Positions 9,818-21,772 are shown, counted from the stretch's first letter. The stretch: DNA of 64,000 bases from Parietaria judaica (GCA_954871525.1 OX940869.1:15307001-15371000), one strand, 5' to 3'. Numbers and translations are program-made. The notes: a model not told the origin generated them from the letters alone.

Positions 9818-12800
9818 TTAAAGTTTTTCAAATGGACAAAGCTAATCGTGAAGCTGGAGAATTGTATACTCGACTGTGGAACGTCACACACAATATTGAA
9901 GGATAAAAGGTTTTTCTCAAACATAAAATCAACACAAGCCAGTGTGGATACAATATCAGGTCCTGTAGATCTGATTGAAGGAGTTAGTAAATCAAATTTT
10001 ACATTACCAAATGGCACAATGTTTACGATAAACAATGCTTTATTCTCCCCAAGATCCAAAAGAAACCTGTTGAGTTTCAAAGATATATATTCTCATGAGT
10101 TTGATACTCAGTCTGCAACTGAGAACACTATGAAATATATGTTTATCATAATGCATAAATCGGGGAAGAAATACGTACTTGAAAAACTACCAATGCTCCC
10201 TACAGGATTGCATTTTACGTATATAAGTGCAATTGAACCAAATATGGTAGTTGCCAAACCTTCAATATTTACCATATGGCATGACCGACTAGGTTATCCA
10301 GGTTCAACCATGATGCGAAAAATTATTGAAAATACACATGGGCATCCATTGAAGGACCAGAAGATCCCTTAAGGAAAAATATTCCAGTGTAAAGCTTGTT
10401 CTCTCGGAAAGTTAATCATAAGACCTTCACCGGGAAAAATTGAAACTGAATCACCTATGTTCCTTGAACGTATTCAAGGTGATATATGTGGGCCAATTCA
10501 TCCACCATGTGGACCATTTCGATACTTCATGGTATTGATAGATGCCTCTAGCAAATGGTAACATGTGTGTCTGTTATCAACTCGCAATATGGCATTTGCT
10601 AAATAACTTGCTCAGATAATCAAATTACGAGCTCAATTTCCCGATCATACAATCAAGAAAATAAGACTTGATAATGCCGGTGAATTCATATCCCAGGCAT
10701 TTGATGATTATTGTATGTCAGTTGGGAATGATGTTGAGCATCCTGTTGCTCATGTTCACACAGAAAATGGTCTGTCCAAATCATTGATCAAGCGCCTCCA
10801 GCTTATTGCTAGACCATTGAAAATGAGAACAATGCTTCCTACTACAGTATGGGGTCATGCAATATTACATGCTGCGGCATTAATTCGCATCAGACCAAGT
10901 GCATATCATAAATACTCCCAGTGCAACTTGTATTCGGCCAAGAACCAAATATATCCCATCTAAGGATTTTTGGTTGTGCTATGTACGTGCCTATTGCACC
11001 ACCACAAAGAACAAAGATTGGGCCACAGAGAAGTCTTGGTATTTATGTAGGCTTTGAAAGCCCATCTATTGTTAAATACCTTGAACCTCAAACTGGGAAT
11101 ATTTGCACAGCTCGTTTTGCTGATTGCCACTTTGATGAAGAAAATTTCCCAGTATTAGGGGGAGAAAGAAAACAACTGGAAAGAGAAATTACATGGTCCG
11201 TACCAACATTGTTGCATCTTGATCCTTACACAAAAGAATGTGAAGGAAAAGTTCAAAGAATTTTGCATTTTCACGATGTAGCAAATCAACTTCCTGATGC
11301 ATTCACAGACACAAAGAGAGTGACTAAATCGCATATACCAGCTGAGAACTCTCCTGCCCAAATAGAGATTCCAAAAGGGCATATTGAAAACAAAGTCACT
11401 CATGAAATCACAACACGCCTGAAGCGTGGGAGACCACTCGGTTCCAAAGATAAAAATCCTCACAAAAGAAAAGGAGCAGAGCAAAATGACCCCAATACGG
11501 AGGAACGTATTCCTGAAGAAATACGCGTTGAGGAAAATCGAGAAATTTTGATTAATTATGCCAGTACAGGTATAATGTGGAACCGAAATACGGACATCGA
11601 TGATGCACTCTGTTACAGTTTGGCATCCGATGTTATGGACGAAAATAATGGGGATCCTGAACTTTGGTTTGTTACCGAATGTAAAAATAGACGCGATTGG
11701 GCTGAATGGAAAGAGGCTATTGATGTTGAATTAAAATCACTTAACAAACGCAATGTTTTTGGGACTATATTGCTCACACCTGAAGATGTAAGACCTGTTG
11801 GATACAAATGGGTATTTGTACGAAAGAGAAATGAGAAAAATGAGATTGTGAGATATAAGGCTCGACTTGTTGCACAAGGTTTTTCTCAAAGGCCCGGAAT
11901 TGACTTTGAGGAAACGTATTCTCCTGTCATGGATGGAATTACATTCAGATACTTGATCAGTCTAGCTGTTTATGAGGAACTAAATATGCACCTCATGGAT
12001 GTTGTTACCGCTTATTTATACGGATCGCTTGATACTGATATTTACATAAGAATCCCTGAAGGATTCAAAATGCCTGAAGCATCAAGTTCAAAACCCAGAG
12101 AAAGATATTCAATCAAATTGCAAAGGTCTCTATATGGATTAAAGCAATCCGGACGCATGTGGTACAACCGACTAAGTGAATATTTATTACAAAAAGGATA
12201 TATTAACGACCCGCTTTGCCCTTGCATTTTTATCAAGAAAACAACATATGGTTGTGTGATTATCACTGTCTATGTTGATGATTTAAATATCATTTGGACC
12301 AATGAAGAATTTCAGGAAGTAATCTCTTACTTAAAGAAAGAATTCGAGATGAAAGACCTTGGGAAAAAAAAGTATTGTCTCGGTTTGCAAATTGAGCACT
12401 TGCAAAGGGGGATACTTGTGCATCAATCAAATTACACGAGAAAAATCTTAAAGAGATTCAATATGGATAAATTAAATCCATTGAGTACCCCAATGGTCGT
12501 AAGGTCCCTTGATGTAGGAAAGGATCCATATCGTCCATGTGAGGAATCCGAAGAGATTCTTGGTCCAGAAGTACCATATTTCAGTGTAATTGGAGCTCTT
12601 ATGTACCTTGTTAATTGTACTCGACCGGATATAGCTTTCGCTGTTAATTTATTAGCAAGATTCAGTTCGGCTCCTACTAAAAGACACTGGAATGGAATTA
12701 AACATGTGTTTCGTTATCTTCAAGGAACAATTGATTTGGGATTATTTTACCCTAACAATACGAAACCAGTTTTGATTGGCTATGCAGATGCAGGTTACTT

Positions 12801-13284
12801 GTCAGATCCACACAAAGGGAGATCCCAAACGGTATATGTGTTTACATATGGAGGGACTGCAATTTCTTGGCGCTCTCAGAAACAAACACTCGTGGCGACA
12901 TCATCAAACCATGCCGAGGTCATCGCGTTGCATAAAGCTAGTCGTGAGTGTGTATGGTTCAGATCAATGACGTAACACATTAGGACCACAAGTGGTCTTT
13001 CACCAATCGATGATCCCATCACACTTTACGAAGATAATGCTGCGTGTGTTGCTCAGATGAAGGAAGGATTTATCAAGAGCGACAGAACAAAGCATATTCC
13101 TCCGAAGTTCTTTTCGTTTACTCAAGAATTGGAAAAGAATAATGTCATCAGTATCCAGTATGTTCGTTCCAACGAGAACTCGGCGGATCTCTTCACAAAG
13201 GCGCTCCCTACTTCAACTTTCAGAAAACATGTTCATGACATCGGGATGCGAAGACTACAAAATTTATCATCCATGTCAGCATGA
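9818..13284 (+). pseudogene. Copia pol: protease, integrase, reverse transcriptase, RNase H
   Basis: Protease core LDCGTSHTIL (about 9869-9898; the usual core is D[S/T]G), pre-integrase IWHDRLGYPG (about 10273-10302), integrase RIQGDICGPIH and IRLDNAGEF (about 10470-10690), reverse transcriptase with YVDDLNII (about 12270-12295), and RNase H with IGYADAGY and the C-terminal NSADLFTKALP. Stops in frame: TAA 10370, TAA 10559, TAA 10604, TAA 12973. A one-base loss in the C run at 10917-10919 shifts the frame. From 10921 to 12972 the integrase C-terminus, RT and most of RNase H are uninterrupted. The final stop is at 13282-13284, 127 bases before the 3' LTR. Not functional as it stands. Confidence 0.85.
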
Positions 13285-13402
13285 GGGGGAGCTTTATGTG
13301 GCTGCACTCTTTTCCCTTACTATGGTTTTTATCCCATTGGGTTTTTCCTAGTAAGGTTTTTAACGAGGCAGCATGAACGCGTAAAATTATATTGAGCATC
13401 CC

Positions 13403-13411
13403 AAGGGGGAG
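13403..13411 (+). other. Polypurine tract of the copia element
   Basis: AAGGGGGAG immediately precedes the 3' LTR start TGTTGTAAA. Confidence 0.75.
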
Positions 13412-13685
13412 TGTTGTAAATAATATAAAATGTGATATGCTCAATTATATGTTGTACTATGCATTATTTGTACTTATATGACATGTAATGCCTATAAATA
13501 CGGCATACATGGTGATGAATACATTATCATCTTCACCCTTTTATAATTCTCTACACGTTTTACTCTCTCTCTCAAAGTCCTATCTCCTTATCTTTTACCT
13601 ATTCCATTTAATCATTCTCTTTACTTTTATTACCTATTAGTTACTAGACAAATTATTGGTGTATAAAACTTAGGCTTTTACAACG
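13412..13685 (+). repeat. Copia 3' LTR
   Basis: Near-identical to 7292-7571. Ends TTACAACG, so the terminal CA has mutated to CG; the target duplication ATTCT follows. Confidence 0.9.
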
Positions 13686-13690
13686 ATTCT

Positions 13691-14525
13691 TTTTTTGTCC
13701 GAAAATTAGATTTTATAAAACATAATTGGACTATTATAACTACTAACGCAATCATCAAGATATCTCGGTCAAATAAATTAATAATCACCATTTATTGATT
13801 CAAAGTGATACATACTACTACATAGTAGTATCTACCTGTACATGTACACTACTGCAAAAAATGGAAAATAGAAATCGGCGGGAATGGAGTACATAAGATC
13901 CCGAATAAGCACGAACGAGATTCACAACGCCTTCGCCTCTGTAAGTCCAGTCCGAAGCTTCTTTTTTCTCCAATTTCAGCTCCATTTGCACAAAACCTTC
14001 CTCACTCTGCAATCCAAACAAGAATCTTTTCAAACAATTAATAATGGAAGAAACAAAGCATTGCTGTATATACATATAAAACAGTGATGAAATTGGTCAC
14101 TCAAATGCTTAATGCTTCACTTATACATTTCATCAAACAAGACCTTCGCATCAATCCCAAACTCACAAAATCGTAGAATTCACAAGATTTTTATCGTTCA
14201 TAAAGCCATAGCCAGTCCTCAAAAGCAAGCTGAACTCGTTAATATCAATAGCTCAAGAACAATGTTGTAGTGCAAAGAAGAAACCCATAGTTTATAGTTC
14301 CATCAAGATAATAAGATAAGTATATATACGTCACCTTAGCGATTTGCTTGAAATTGATGACATATTTAGCATCCTCAGTGACGATGAAGAACCATTTCCT
14401 TTGCCTACGAACGCTCTCCAATGATTAGAGCTTCATCGTCCTCCATCGGAAGCTTCGAGCGGAGAAAGAGAGAAGGAGAGGGAAAAAGAGAGCTAAGAGA
14501 AAGAAAGAGTTGATAAAATAAATAT
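13691..14525. other. CACTA interior, no gene recognised
   Basis: Non-autonomous CACTA interior between the copia insertion and the right subterminal repeats. Several short open frames on both strands have no recognisable motif. A purine-rich tract lies at about 14455-14510. Confidence 0.4.
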
Positions 14526-14529
14526 AAAT

Positions 14530-15055
14530 AGAAGCCATATCCTTCGACGACACGTATATGTGTCGACCAAACGACAAACCTACGCCGCGGCTAATCCTCC
14601 GACGACCCATATAAATGTCGTTCAAGGTACTTGTTTATTCAAGGCGGGCGACGGTGAATCTGAAGTCGAGGCCGGCGACGGGGCGAGGGAGACTTTAGGG
14701 TTTTAGGTGTTTTGGTCGAAGGAAATGACGAAAATTGACTCGTGTTTGGCTTAAAACGCGATACTCGCCGCGGTGCGTTTAAGTATCCGCTGCGGCGCAT
14801 CTTCCAACAACACAAATAAGTGTCGTTCAACCCATATGTCGTTTTTATTAACATAGAGTTTCGATTACGCAAATATATATACGTAGTTGAAACACAATAC
14901 GCCGCGGCTTACTTATAGTACGCCGCGGCGAGAATATACTTTCAACGATACATATTTATTTTCGTCTTCGGAACTCTAATTATTTGTACTTTCAACTACG
15001 GATTTTGTCTTCCGTAGTTAAATCTCCGTAGTATATTCTCACGTTTGTAGTAGTG
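14530..15055. repeat. CACTA right subterminal repeats and terminus
   Basis: Contains repeated CGCCGCGGC boxes (for example near 14583, 14767, 14900, 14923), CGTAGTTGAAA and CCGTAGTTA blocks, and the terminus TTTGTAGTAGTG. Confidence 0.6.
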
Positions 15056-15218
15056 GATATATCTTTCTGTGTGTATATATGTGTGTATATGATCAATAGT
15101 TCTTCATTAAAGTAAACATATTAGAAATAATGAAACTAATGCCGCAAATTAATCACACAATAACACAAGTCAGTCTTTCATTGATCTTATATAATTCCAA
15201 ATAAGAACTATATAACAT

Positions 15219-16798
15219 AGCAAGGTCCAACTTATCGAATTTGCCGATAAATCGCTTGCCGTTTTCGACGGATTTATCGATAGCTTGCCGATTAATCGAC
15301 GGAAAACTTATAATACTGTAGCTTATCGTTACCGACACTTTTCGATGATTATCGACGGATTATCGACATTTTCCGATACTTTTCGACGAAAAACATATAA
15401 AATATTTTTAAGCTTATATTTGTCCAATTTTAAAATAATGTGTAAAAAATTTCAAAGATAATAGCATGCCATTATATTTATTGGCTCTATTCTAATCTCT
15501 AATAGCATGTCATGATATCAAAAATAATATCATACACAAACATATGTAAATAAAATCATACACAAACACATATAGTTCCATCACATAAACTTAAAAGACT
15601 TTTGCCGCAATTATGAGAAAATCTGAATTAAGCTAAAATCTGAAAATAAATTACACCAAAATCTCATATTATTATTTCAAAAAAATATTTAATCAATGAA
15701 AACACCAAAAAAAATGAATAGATTACCTCATAAATCACAAAAGATAAACTTAGAAGACTTTTGCCGCAATTATGAGAAAAACCGAATTAAGCTCAAATAT
15801 TCAAAAAAATATACCAGAATCACAGATTAATATTTCAATAAATAATTAATGAAATGAAAACATAAAAAATTGAATAAATTACTTCAAAAATTAAAAAAAA
15901 TATGAATTTCTAGACTTTTTACACAATAAAGTCTTGTAATCTTAAAATTGAAGAGCTCAAAAGCTCAAACATTCATATTTCTTAGTAACTATAATATTTT
16001 GAACCCTATACAATCCACAAATCATAACAAATATGTACATATCTAGTAAATTCTTAAATTCAAAATTTTATATACTTTTGCCTAACGAGCATAATAATCC
16101 GAATATAACCTAAATCTACCAAAATAATTGTAAAATAAGTCATCAAAACATGTTTTCATCAAAAAATATTCATAAGAATGCAAACAAAAAAAAAAAAAAC
16201 AAACAAAAGATGATAAAGTTCCAATCTTTACTCATTTCTAAACATAAATTTCATATGAAACTTACTCTTTATATTTGAACTCATGAAAATGCCCTAAAAC
16301 CGTATAAATGGCTATATATCAAAGAAGAAATGATTGATTCATATAGATTTAACATTATAAGTCATTAATTTACCAAAAACTACAAAAAAAATTCCAAGAA
16401 ATTCGGTTTCAAAATGAATAAATCAAAACTTTAGAGACTTATGCCAAGAATCGATTAATCAGTGAAAATATGAGAATCTGTCGAAAAAATGACAACTTAC
16501 CAGTCCGAAAATCAAGTTATCGTATAAGATTTGGTCGTCGGCTGTCGAAAAGACCGAAAAGTCTCGGTTTTCCACTGGTAAGCTCGAAAATCGTATAACC
16601 ATACCTAAAAATTAATTTTTTTTACTGACCAAAAAGTACCAGATTTTTACATTGCAAATAGCAAAAATCGACTGATAAAAACGTTATCGATTTTCGAGAT
16701 TTTCACCTAAAGGTTCATAAAACGATAACTGGTATGGCCGAATATTTATCGATGACTACCGGTAAGATCGAAAATCGACAAAAAGTCGAACCCGTGCT
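15219..16798. mobile_element. AT-rich DNA transposon with CGATAAATCG-type repeats
   Basis: The left end AGCAAGGTCCAACTT and the reverse complement of the right end, AGCACGGGTTCGACTT, are similar, suggesting imperfect inverted ends. Both ends are rich in TTATCGA and GCCGATAAATCG motifs. The flanks (15160-15218 and 16799-16860) match, almost continuously, a region at 40655-40745 that lacks the insert, so that paralogous site acts as an empty site. No transposase is seen. The target duplication is not clear, so boundaries are approximate. Interior (15400-16480): AT-rich, with two similar blocks containing AGACTTTTGCCGCAATTATG. Confidence 0.55.
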
Positions 16799-16985
16799 GA
16801 TATGAAATTAAAGTACAGGCTGACTTTTATTCATCTGGTCCAACCCATAACCAAAACACCCACAAACCCTACGAAAACATAAGAGATACATGACGCCATT
16901 TCATCCATTTATTTTTCACACACACATATGATATTCGTTTGCTTTGATGATCATACAAACCCCAAAAACAAGCGACTGAGAGACT

Positions 16986-17037
<52 letters not shown>

Positions 17038-17038
17038 T
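16986..17038. repeat. (TA)n microsatellite
   Basis: Pure TA dinucleotide run of about 46 bases, lying just past the stop of the minus-strand peptide gene, in its probable 3' UTR. A TA run occupies the matching place in the paralog near 40861-40912. Confidence 0.9.
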
Positions 17039-17078
17039 ATATGCGTGGTTGTGGCGTATACATATACATTGCTTGGAC

Positions 17079-19417
17079 TCAGGGGTCTTTAGGTGGCCCA
17101 CAATAGCGCGAATATTTGTTACCATGGCAAGGCTTTTTGGGTTCTTTGTGGGGCACACATGACTTAGGGTTAGTACCGCATTCACGTCCTCCCTTAGATC
17201 GATCACCTTCTGCATGCATGCACGCACACGAACACTTAATAGCATTATATAATATTATCGCGAGGTCAATATTTACGGTAAAAGTATCTAAAATTATATC
17301 TATTAGTTGAAAAAGTAAACAATATTAGTAAAACAGTTAAGACTATTTTTCTCCATCCACTGGAATATACGTAACCCTTGCTTAAGATATTACTACATAT
17401 GTCACTCCCACGTATTATTCAAGATTGTTTAATTACCAAACTTTGGTACTTGTGCACAAATACCCCAATTTATCCCAAGACTTTCTTTTTGCCACGCGTA
17501 AGAACGTTCTGAATATGTTTATTTATTTTCAAGTACCAAGTAGTTTTATGCAAGGGCCAGGTTATCGTTTTGGCCGATAAATCACTTTCCATTATCGATG
17601 TATTTATCGTTTGGTAACGGATTTATCGATGGAAAATATATAAAATCTCAAGTTATTGTTATCGAAACTTATCAATGGAATATATATAAAATATTTGTAT
17701 TCATATTCATACTAAATTTTTATATAGTACCTAAAATATCAACATAATACATAAAATTTTGGTACTTTTGCCGCAAGAGTTTTAAAACATCGGAAAATCG
17801 TCAAGTATGAAAATAAACGCAGAAAACTCACAGAATTTTACTTATATTGATCTTTCAAACTTAAAGTAACAATAAAAATTGAAATTTAACTCAAAATACC
17901 TTAGAAGGGAGACGTGAGAAAGAGAGAGAAAATGGGAAAATATTTCTCTTAAAAAGACAAATTTATACCTCAACCAAGTTTTTTAATTTTCTAGATTCGT
18001 CCGTCAAGGAGTCGATTTTCGATAATTTACTCACAGATAATTTCGGTAAAACTAGATGGATTACCGGTTGTTTTTCCATAAAAAAGTATAAAAGAAAAGA
18101 GAAAGTTGAAAAAAAAATCCAATTAAGAAAATCGGGAGAACTTAATCATTGACTTTATGAGTATTTGTAATTTGTTTTCTCAGGCACTCCTTTGCTTTGG
18201 CAAATAACAAACTTGTTTCATCCAAACAAATCTCTATAATTTTGATTGCTAAATCAATCTCCTTTGGAAGTCAATGTTTATAACTTTTTTTAAATAACTA
18301 CAATTTTTTTTAATATCTTATAAATTTGGATCTTAATTAAAATTTCCATCCAAAATGCTACTCAATTCACATATTGGTGTATTAGTAACCGCCCGAAAAA
18401 TTCAGATATAACTAACTAATAAAAGAATAATATTAATATTTTCAAACCTAATTAAATACATGTATGCACAGATTCACTACAACTAATCATCTACTTACCA
18501 ACTAACTTAACTATTTTTAAGATCAACATTGATATATATATATACACAAGTTGTTAAATTAAGACGACATAGACTCATGTTTTATTTCCAGTGGCTTATA
18601 TACCCAAGTTCAATTTTATTGTGGCTTCAATATACGTATCCAAGGTTTCAATTCATTCCGTCTATTTCTCTTCTACGACGTTAAGTTTCATTAAACTCAC
18701 ATATTTTTGCCGCCCATATGATAGTTCTTAATTTACGTCTACTAAGTTTACACGATGTTTTTTTCGTCTTCCATCGTGGAAGCTTAGTGTTAAGGTCGGA
18801 TTTGGTAATCCCTTTATTACGACATAAGTACCTAAGTGTTGGTCCTTACACCATAAAGCAAGCAAGCAAGCTTGCTTGACTATGATGGGATATGTTAGGT
18901 AGCTTTTAGGCCATCCCTTTGGCCATACCTCACTCATGAGAGTAGGTGCAATGTTTGTAATGCCTATACACGTATCCATCTATTGGATGAAGAAGGGGGG
19001 ATTTTGAGAGGAGAAAGAGGCTGAGTTTTGGAGGAGGAAAGGAGAACATTTTGTAAGAGAAGGAGAGAAATGCCTGTAACCAACGGAAATCAAGAAGAAA
19101 AATACACACGTCTTTACATAGTCATTTCTTCGAGTGTTCTTAGCTAGTAAACGGAAGAAACCGATCATTTTTTCTTTAAAAACAAGGATTAAACCTTGTG
19201 ATTGTTGAGTGCCCAAAACGCCCTCAACACTTAGGTTGACGGGTTTTAAAACTGATGTTTGTTATTACTTAAGACCTAATTAGGACAAAATTTATTAGGA
19301 TACACTATAATTATAAGAAGATGTGCTATTACCTAATTCTGCAGCGAGAATGGAAGAGGGAAAGAAGAAGACAGTTGCGAGAAGGATGCTAATAAGGATG
19401 ACAAAGACCTTCTTCAT
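17079..19417 (-). CDS. Small secreted cysteine-rich peptide gene, copy 1 (two exons)
   Basis: Exon 1 (19417-19333) encodes a 28-residue signal-type sequence, MKKVFVILISILLATVFFF followed by PSSILAAEL, and ends at donor G|GTAATA in phase 1. Exon 2 (17209-17079) follows acceptor GCATGCAG. It encodes a basic tail with four cysteines spaced C-x6-C-x9-C-x8-C and the end GPPKDP, then TGA. The total is 71 residues and the mature part about 45. The 2.1-kb intron is inflated by a solo LTR (18788-19229) and another repeat (about 17553-18075). A TATA box TATAAATAAG lies at 19481-19472, about 55 bases before the ATG. The paralog at 40953-41495 has the same structure with divergent exon 2, supporting a real gene. 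I do not recognise the family; secretion to the apoplast is inferred from the signal peptide. Confidence 0.65.
17553..18075. mobile_element. Probable relative of the CGATAAATCG-type transposon, in the peptide gene intron
   Basis: Begins AAGGGCCAGGTTATCGTTTTGGCCGATAAATC (given here only as motif type AAGGGCCAGGTTATCG). It contains repeated TTATCG motifs and ends with GATTTTCGATAA and GGATTACCGG blocks, like the larger element at 15219-16798. The paralogous intron at 41079-41410 lacks it. Ends are not defined. Confidence 0.35.
18076..18782. other. Intron sequence of peptide gene copy 1
   Basis: AT-rich intronic DNA with no coding motif. It is longer than anything in the shorter paralogous intron, so it may hold further unrecognised insertions. 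Confidence 0.35.
18788..19229 (+). mobile_element. Solo LTR of a gypsy element with 5-bp target duplication
   Basis: Starts TGTTAAGGTCGGATTTGG and ends CGCCCTCAACA. The five-base duplication CTTAG is perfect at 18783-18787 and 19230-19234. The sequence matches the minus-strand LTR at 34925-35337 (shared start, CCTTACACCA block, and end). No internal region remains, so unequal recombination between two LTRs removed it. It lies in the intron of the minus-strand peptide gene. Confidence 0.9.
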
Positions 19418-19471
19418 CTTGGCTTCAAGATTATTGGTTTTCTATGTCTTAAGAATCCTTCATTTGCTTCA

Positions 19472-19481
19472 CTTATTTATA
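19472..19481 (-). promoter_or_regulatory. TATA box of peptide gene copy 1
   Basis: TATAAATAAG on the minus strand, about 55 bases upstream of the ATG. It is conserved in the two other copies (41552-41543 and near 51000-50991). Confidence 0.6.
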
Positions 19482-20229
19482 GTCATAGTGAAGGAAATTA
19501 AACAAGTGTAATTCCTATTGTGCCCTTCTGCTATAAATCTAATAAAATAATTTTAAGTACTCCGAGACAAATATGAAAGTGCAACACAATTACATAAGAA
19601 AACTTGATAACTTACTCTCCAAATCGCATAACATTGAAAATTATTTCAGTATTTAATTTTTGAAAAATTATTCACCCAATATTTTTTTGGGACAATTTTA
19701 CCTCTCAATTAATACACTGTCCAAAATATAGTACACAAGTATCCTAAAGTGTCTAAAACTTAGTAATAGAGTGTCCAAAATATAGTATATAATTATCCTT
19801 CTAAAACTGAAAGGTAAATTTGTGCCCAAAAATTATAATGAATAATTTTTCAACGAAAAAATATTGAAATAATTATCAAATAAGACGTGATTTTAAATAT
19901 AAATTATTAAGTTACTTTGCTATTAACTATTATTTACCTTAATTATAATTATAAACGGTTAAGTAAATAAAAAATCAAATGAGTCACTATATAGCTTCTG
20001 TATACAATGCGAGAAAGACTTATTATTAAAGACAATATCGTTTTAGTCCCTCTTCAGTCTTATCAATTAATAAAGTAGTAATATCGAGCAAAAAATTAAT
20101 AAAGTAGCAATGACTAAATAAAGTAGAATGGCAATCTTACTTTAAGTGCAGTAATGTATCTTATCCATTAATAAAGTAGCAATGACTAAATAATGCATAA
20201 ATTAGTTTCATCAATATTAATTATATATA
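19482..20229. other. Upstream region of peptide gene copy 1, duplicated near 41.6-42.3 kb
   Basis: AT-rich promoter-side DNA. Blocks such as AAGTACTCCGAGACAAATATG and AATAAAGTAGCAATGACTAAATAA recur in the same order near 41610-42300, showing that the duplicated segment extends well beyond the gene. No coding sequence was recognised. Confidence 0.55.
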
Positions 20230-21764
20230 TATATATATTATAGAATTTGGGAATGCAGAATCTGGATTTCTTGAACTCGAATAAACACGAACCGAAGGTG
20301 TTGTTACGAAAACCTTCGACCCAGTGCTTTGATGAACTCAACAAAGTCAAATAGTGAAGACGCTACAAACGAAGAATGAAATTCGCTTGATAAGTCGAAG
20401 AACACCACGGAAGAATCCGATACGTTCGAAAAGCTCCTAAGAACTGCATAGAGAGTTTAACTCACAAGAATATATATGAAAACTTGATTGATTCGTTGCT
20501 TCCCTTGATGTTTTTTAATAGGCATTACAAAGTAGTGGGAATTGATGACAACCAATCTATCAAAAAAATAAATGACCAACTTTCAAACTACCCTATAATA
20601 TACTGAGAATCCCAACAGCAACCATCGGTTAAAAACCAAATACAACAATAGAGACTAGGTTCAAAGTTTTTAAATGAAAGGAAATAACATAGTTAATCAA
20701 ATTTTACCAAACTAATCCAAAGCTTGAATAATGTTGATCAACTTGGGCTGATGATTAGTATCATGATCAATTGATCTTCATGAATTAGCATGTCCCCAAA
20801 TCTCTTGAATAAACCGATTCAGTATGCTCTTGAACTTCTTGACCCGTGCCCTTGTAACCGGCCCAATTGAAACTTTAATTGGATCTTGTTTAGTCCCATC
20901 ACCATTTGCATCATTCTCCTCCTCTTGAAAAGGATTTGTCCTCAAATCTTCATCTACACAAAATGACTCAAATCAGTAACATTGAATGTAGCACTAACAT
21001 CATACTCACCAGGTAAGTCGAGTTTGTAGGCATTATCATTGAGGCGTTATACGACTTAAAACGGTCCATCTCATCGCGGATGTAACTTTAATCGTCATTG
21101 TGTTGGAGATCGTTCCTTTTGCATGTGCAATTAAACCTAATCTTCTACTTCAAAATCATTTGGCGACACACTTTGTTTGCTTATTGCTTAGTCCATCTCT
21201 CGATGTTGAGCCTTGCATTATCATTGAGGCGTTATACGAATTAAAACGGTCCATCTCATTGCGGATGTAACTTTAATCGTCATTGTGTTGGAGATCGTTC
21301 CTTTTGCATGTGCAATTAAACCTAATCTTCTACTTCAAAATCATTTGGCGACACACTTTGTTTGCTTATTGCTCAGTCAATCTCTCGATGTTGAGCCTTG
21401 CATTATCATTGAGGCGTTATACGACTTAAAACGGTCCATCTCATCGCGGATGTAACTTTAATCGTCATTGTGTTGGAGATCGTTCCTTTTGCATGTGCAA
21501 TTAAACCTAATCTTCTACTTCAAAATCATTTGGCGACACACTTTGTTTGCTTATTGCTCAGTCCATCTCTCGATGTTGAGCCTTGCTTTCTTATGAATCC
21601 GCTTGACGTACTCCGCTTTTGTTCCATCTAAATTCACATGTTCACTCAGTGAATTAAATCCATACACAATTTCAAATGGTGAAAGTTTAGTGGCAAAATG
21701 AACTGATCTGTTATAGAAAGCTCAACATGTGGTAAACACTCTTCCCAAGTTCTTATATTCGTAG
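20230..21764 (-). pseudogene. Ty3/gypsy chromovirus pol C-terminus and 3' sequence (fragment)
   Basis: The minus strand, from 21764 down, reads integrase C-terminal sequence: a [18 protein letters not shown] block, then [10 protein letters not shown]. Around the triplicated segment, motifs of the chromovirus type appear: KLHPRxDGPFK-like, and DLPGEYDVSATFNVTDLS-like. It ends with a GPVTRARVKKFKS-type tail and TGA at 20780-20778. Several stops and frameshifts are present. A 185-bp piece is tandemly triplicated. 20230-20777 is probably downstream and LTR-derived sequence. Only the 3' end of the element is present, so this is a dead fragment. Confidence 0.65.
21030..21584 (-). repeat. 185-bp tandem triplication inside the integrase tail
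   Basis: Units start at 21030, 21215 and 21400, each beginning GCATTATCATTGAGGCG, and differ at only a few bases. Because 185 is not a multiple of three, each copy shifts the reading frame, so the triplication arose after loss of function or caused it. Confidence 0.9.
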
Positions 21765-21772
21765 GGAATGAG

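Larger units (their letters stand above)
7287..13690 (+). mobile_element. Complete Ty1/copia element (nested in CACTA) with 5-bp target duplication
   Basis: Two LTRs (7292-7571 and 13412-13685) bracket gag and pol on +. The target duplication ATTCT is at 7287-7291 and 13686-13690. By eye the LTRs differ by about ten substitutions over 274 bases, plus six bases in a CT repeat, so insertion is fairly recent. The last LTR base is G instead of the canonical A. Gag-pol has several stops and a frameshift, so the element is non-autonomous now. Short LTRs and the pol motif set resemble the Ale/Retrofit group, but this is by resemblance only. Confidence 0.9.
7020..15055. mobile_element. CACTA (En/Spm-like) element carrying a nested copia
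   Basis: Left end CACTAGTACAAA, right end TTTGTAGTAGTG (reverse complement CACTACTACAAA). The flanking three-base duplication GAT is perfect at 7017-7019 and 15056-15058. Both ends contain subterminal repeats rich in CCGTAGTCG-type and CGCCGCGGC-type blocks (7030-7240 and 14530-15040), the usual transposase-binding zone of this superfamily. A copia retrotransposon (7292-13685) sits near the left end; without it the CACTA element is about 1.6 kb. No transposase gene is recognisable, so it is non-autonomous. Confidence 0.85.
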
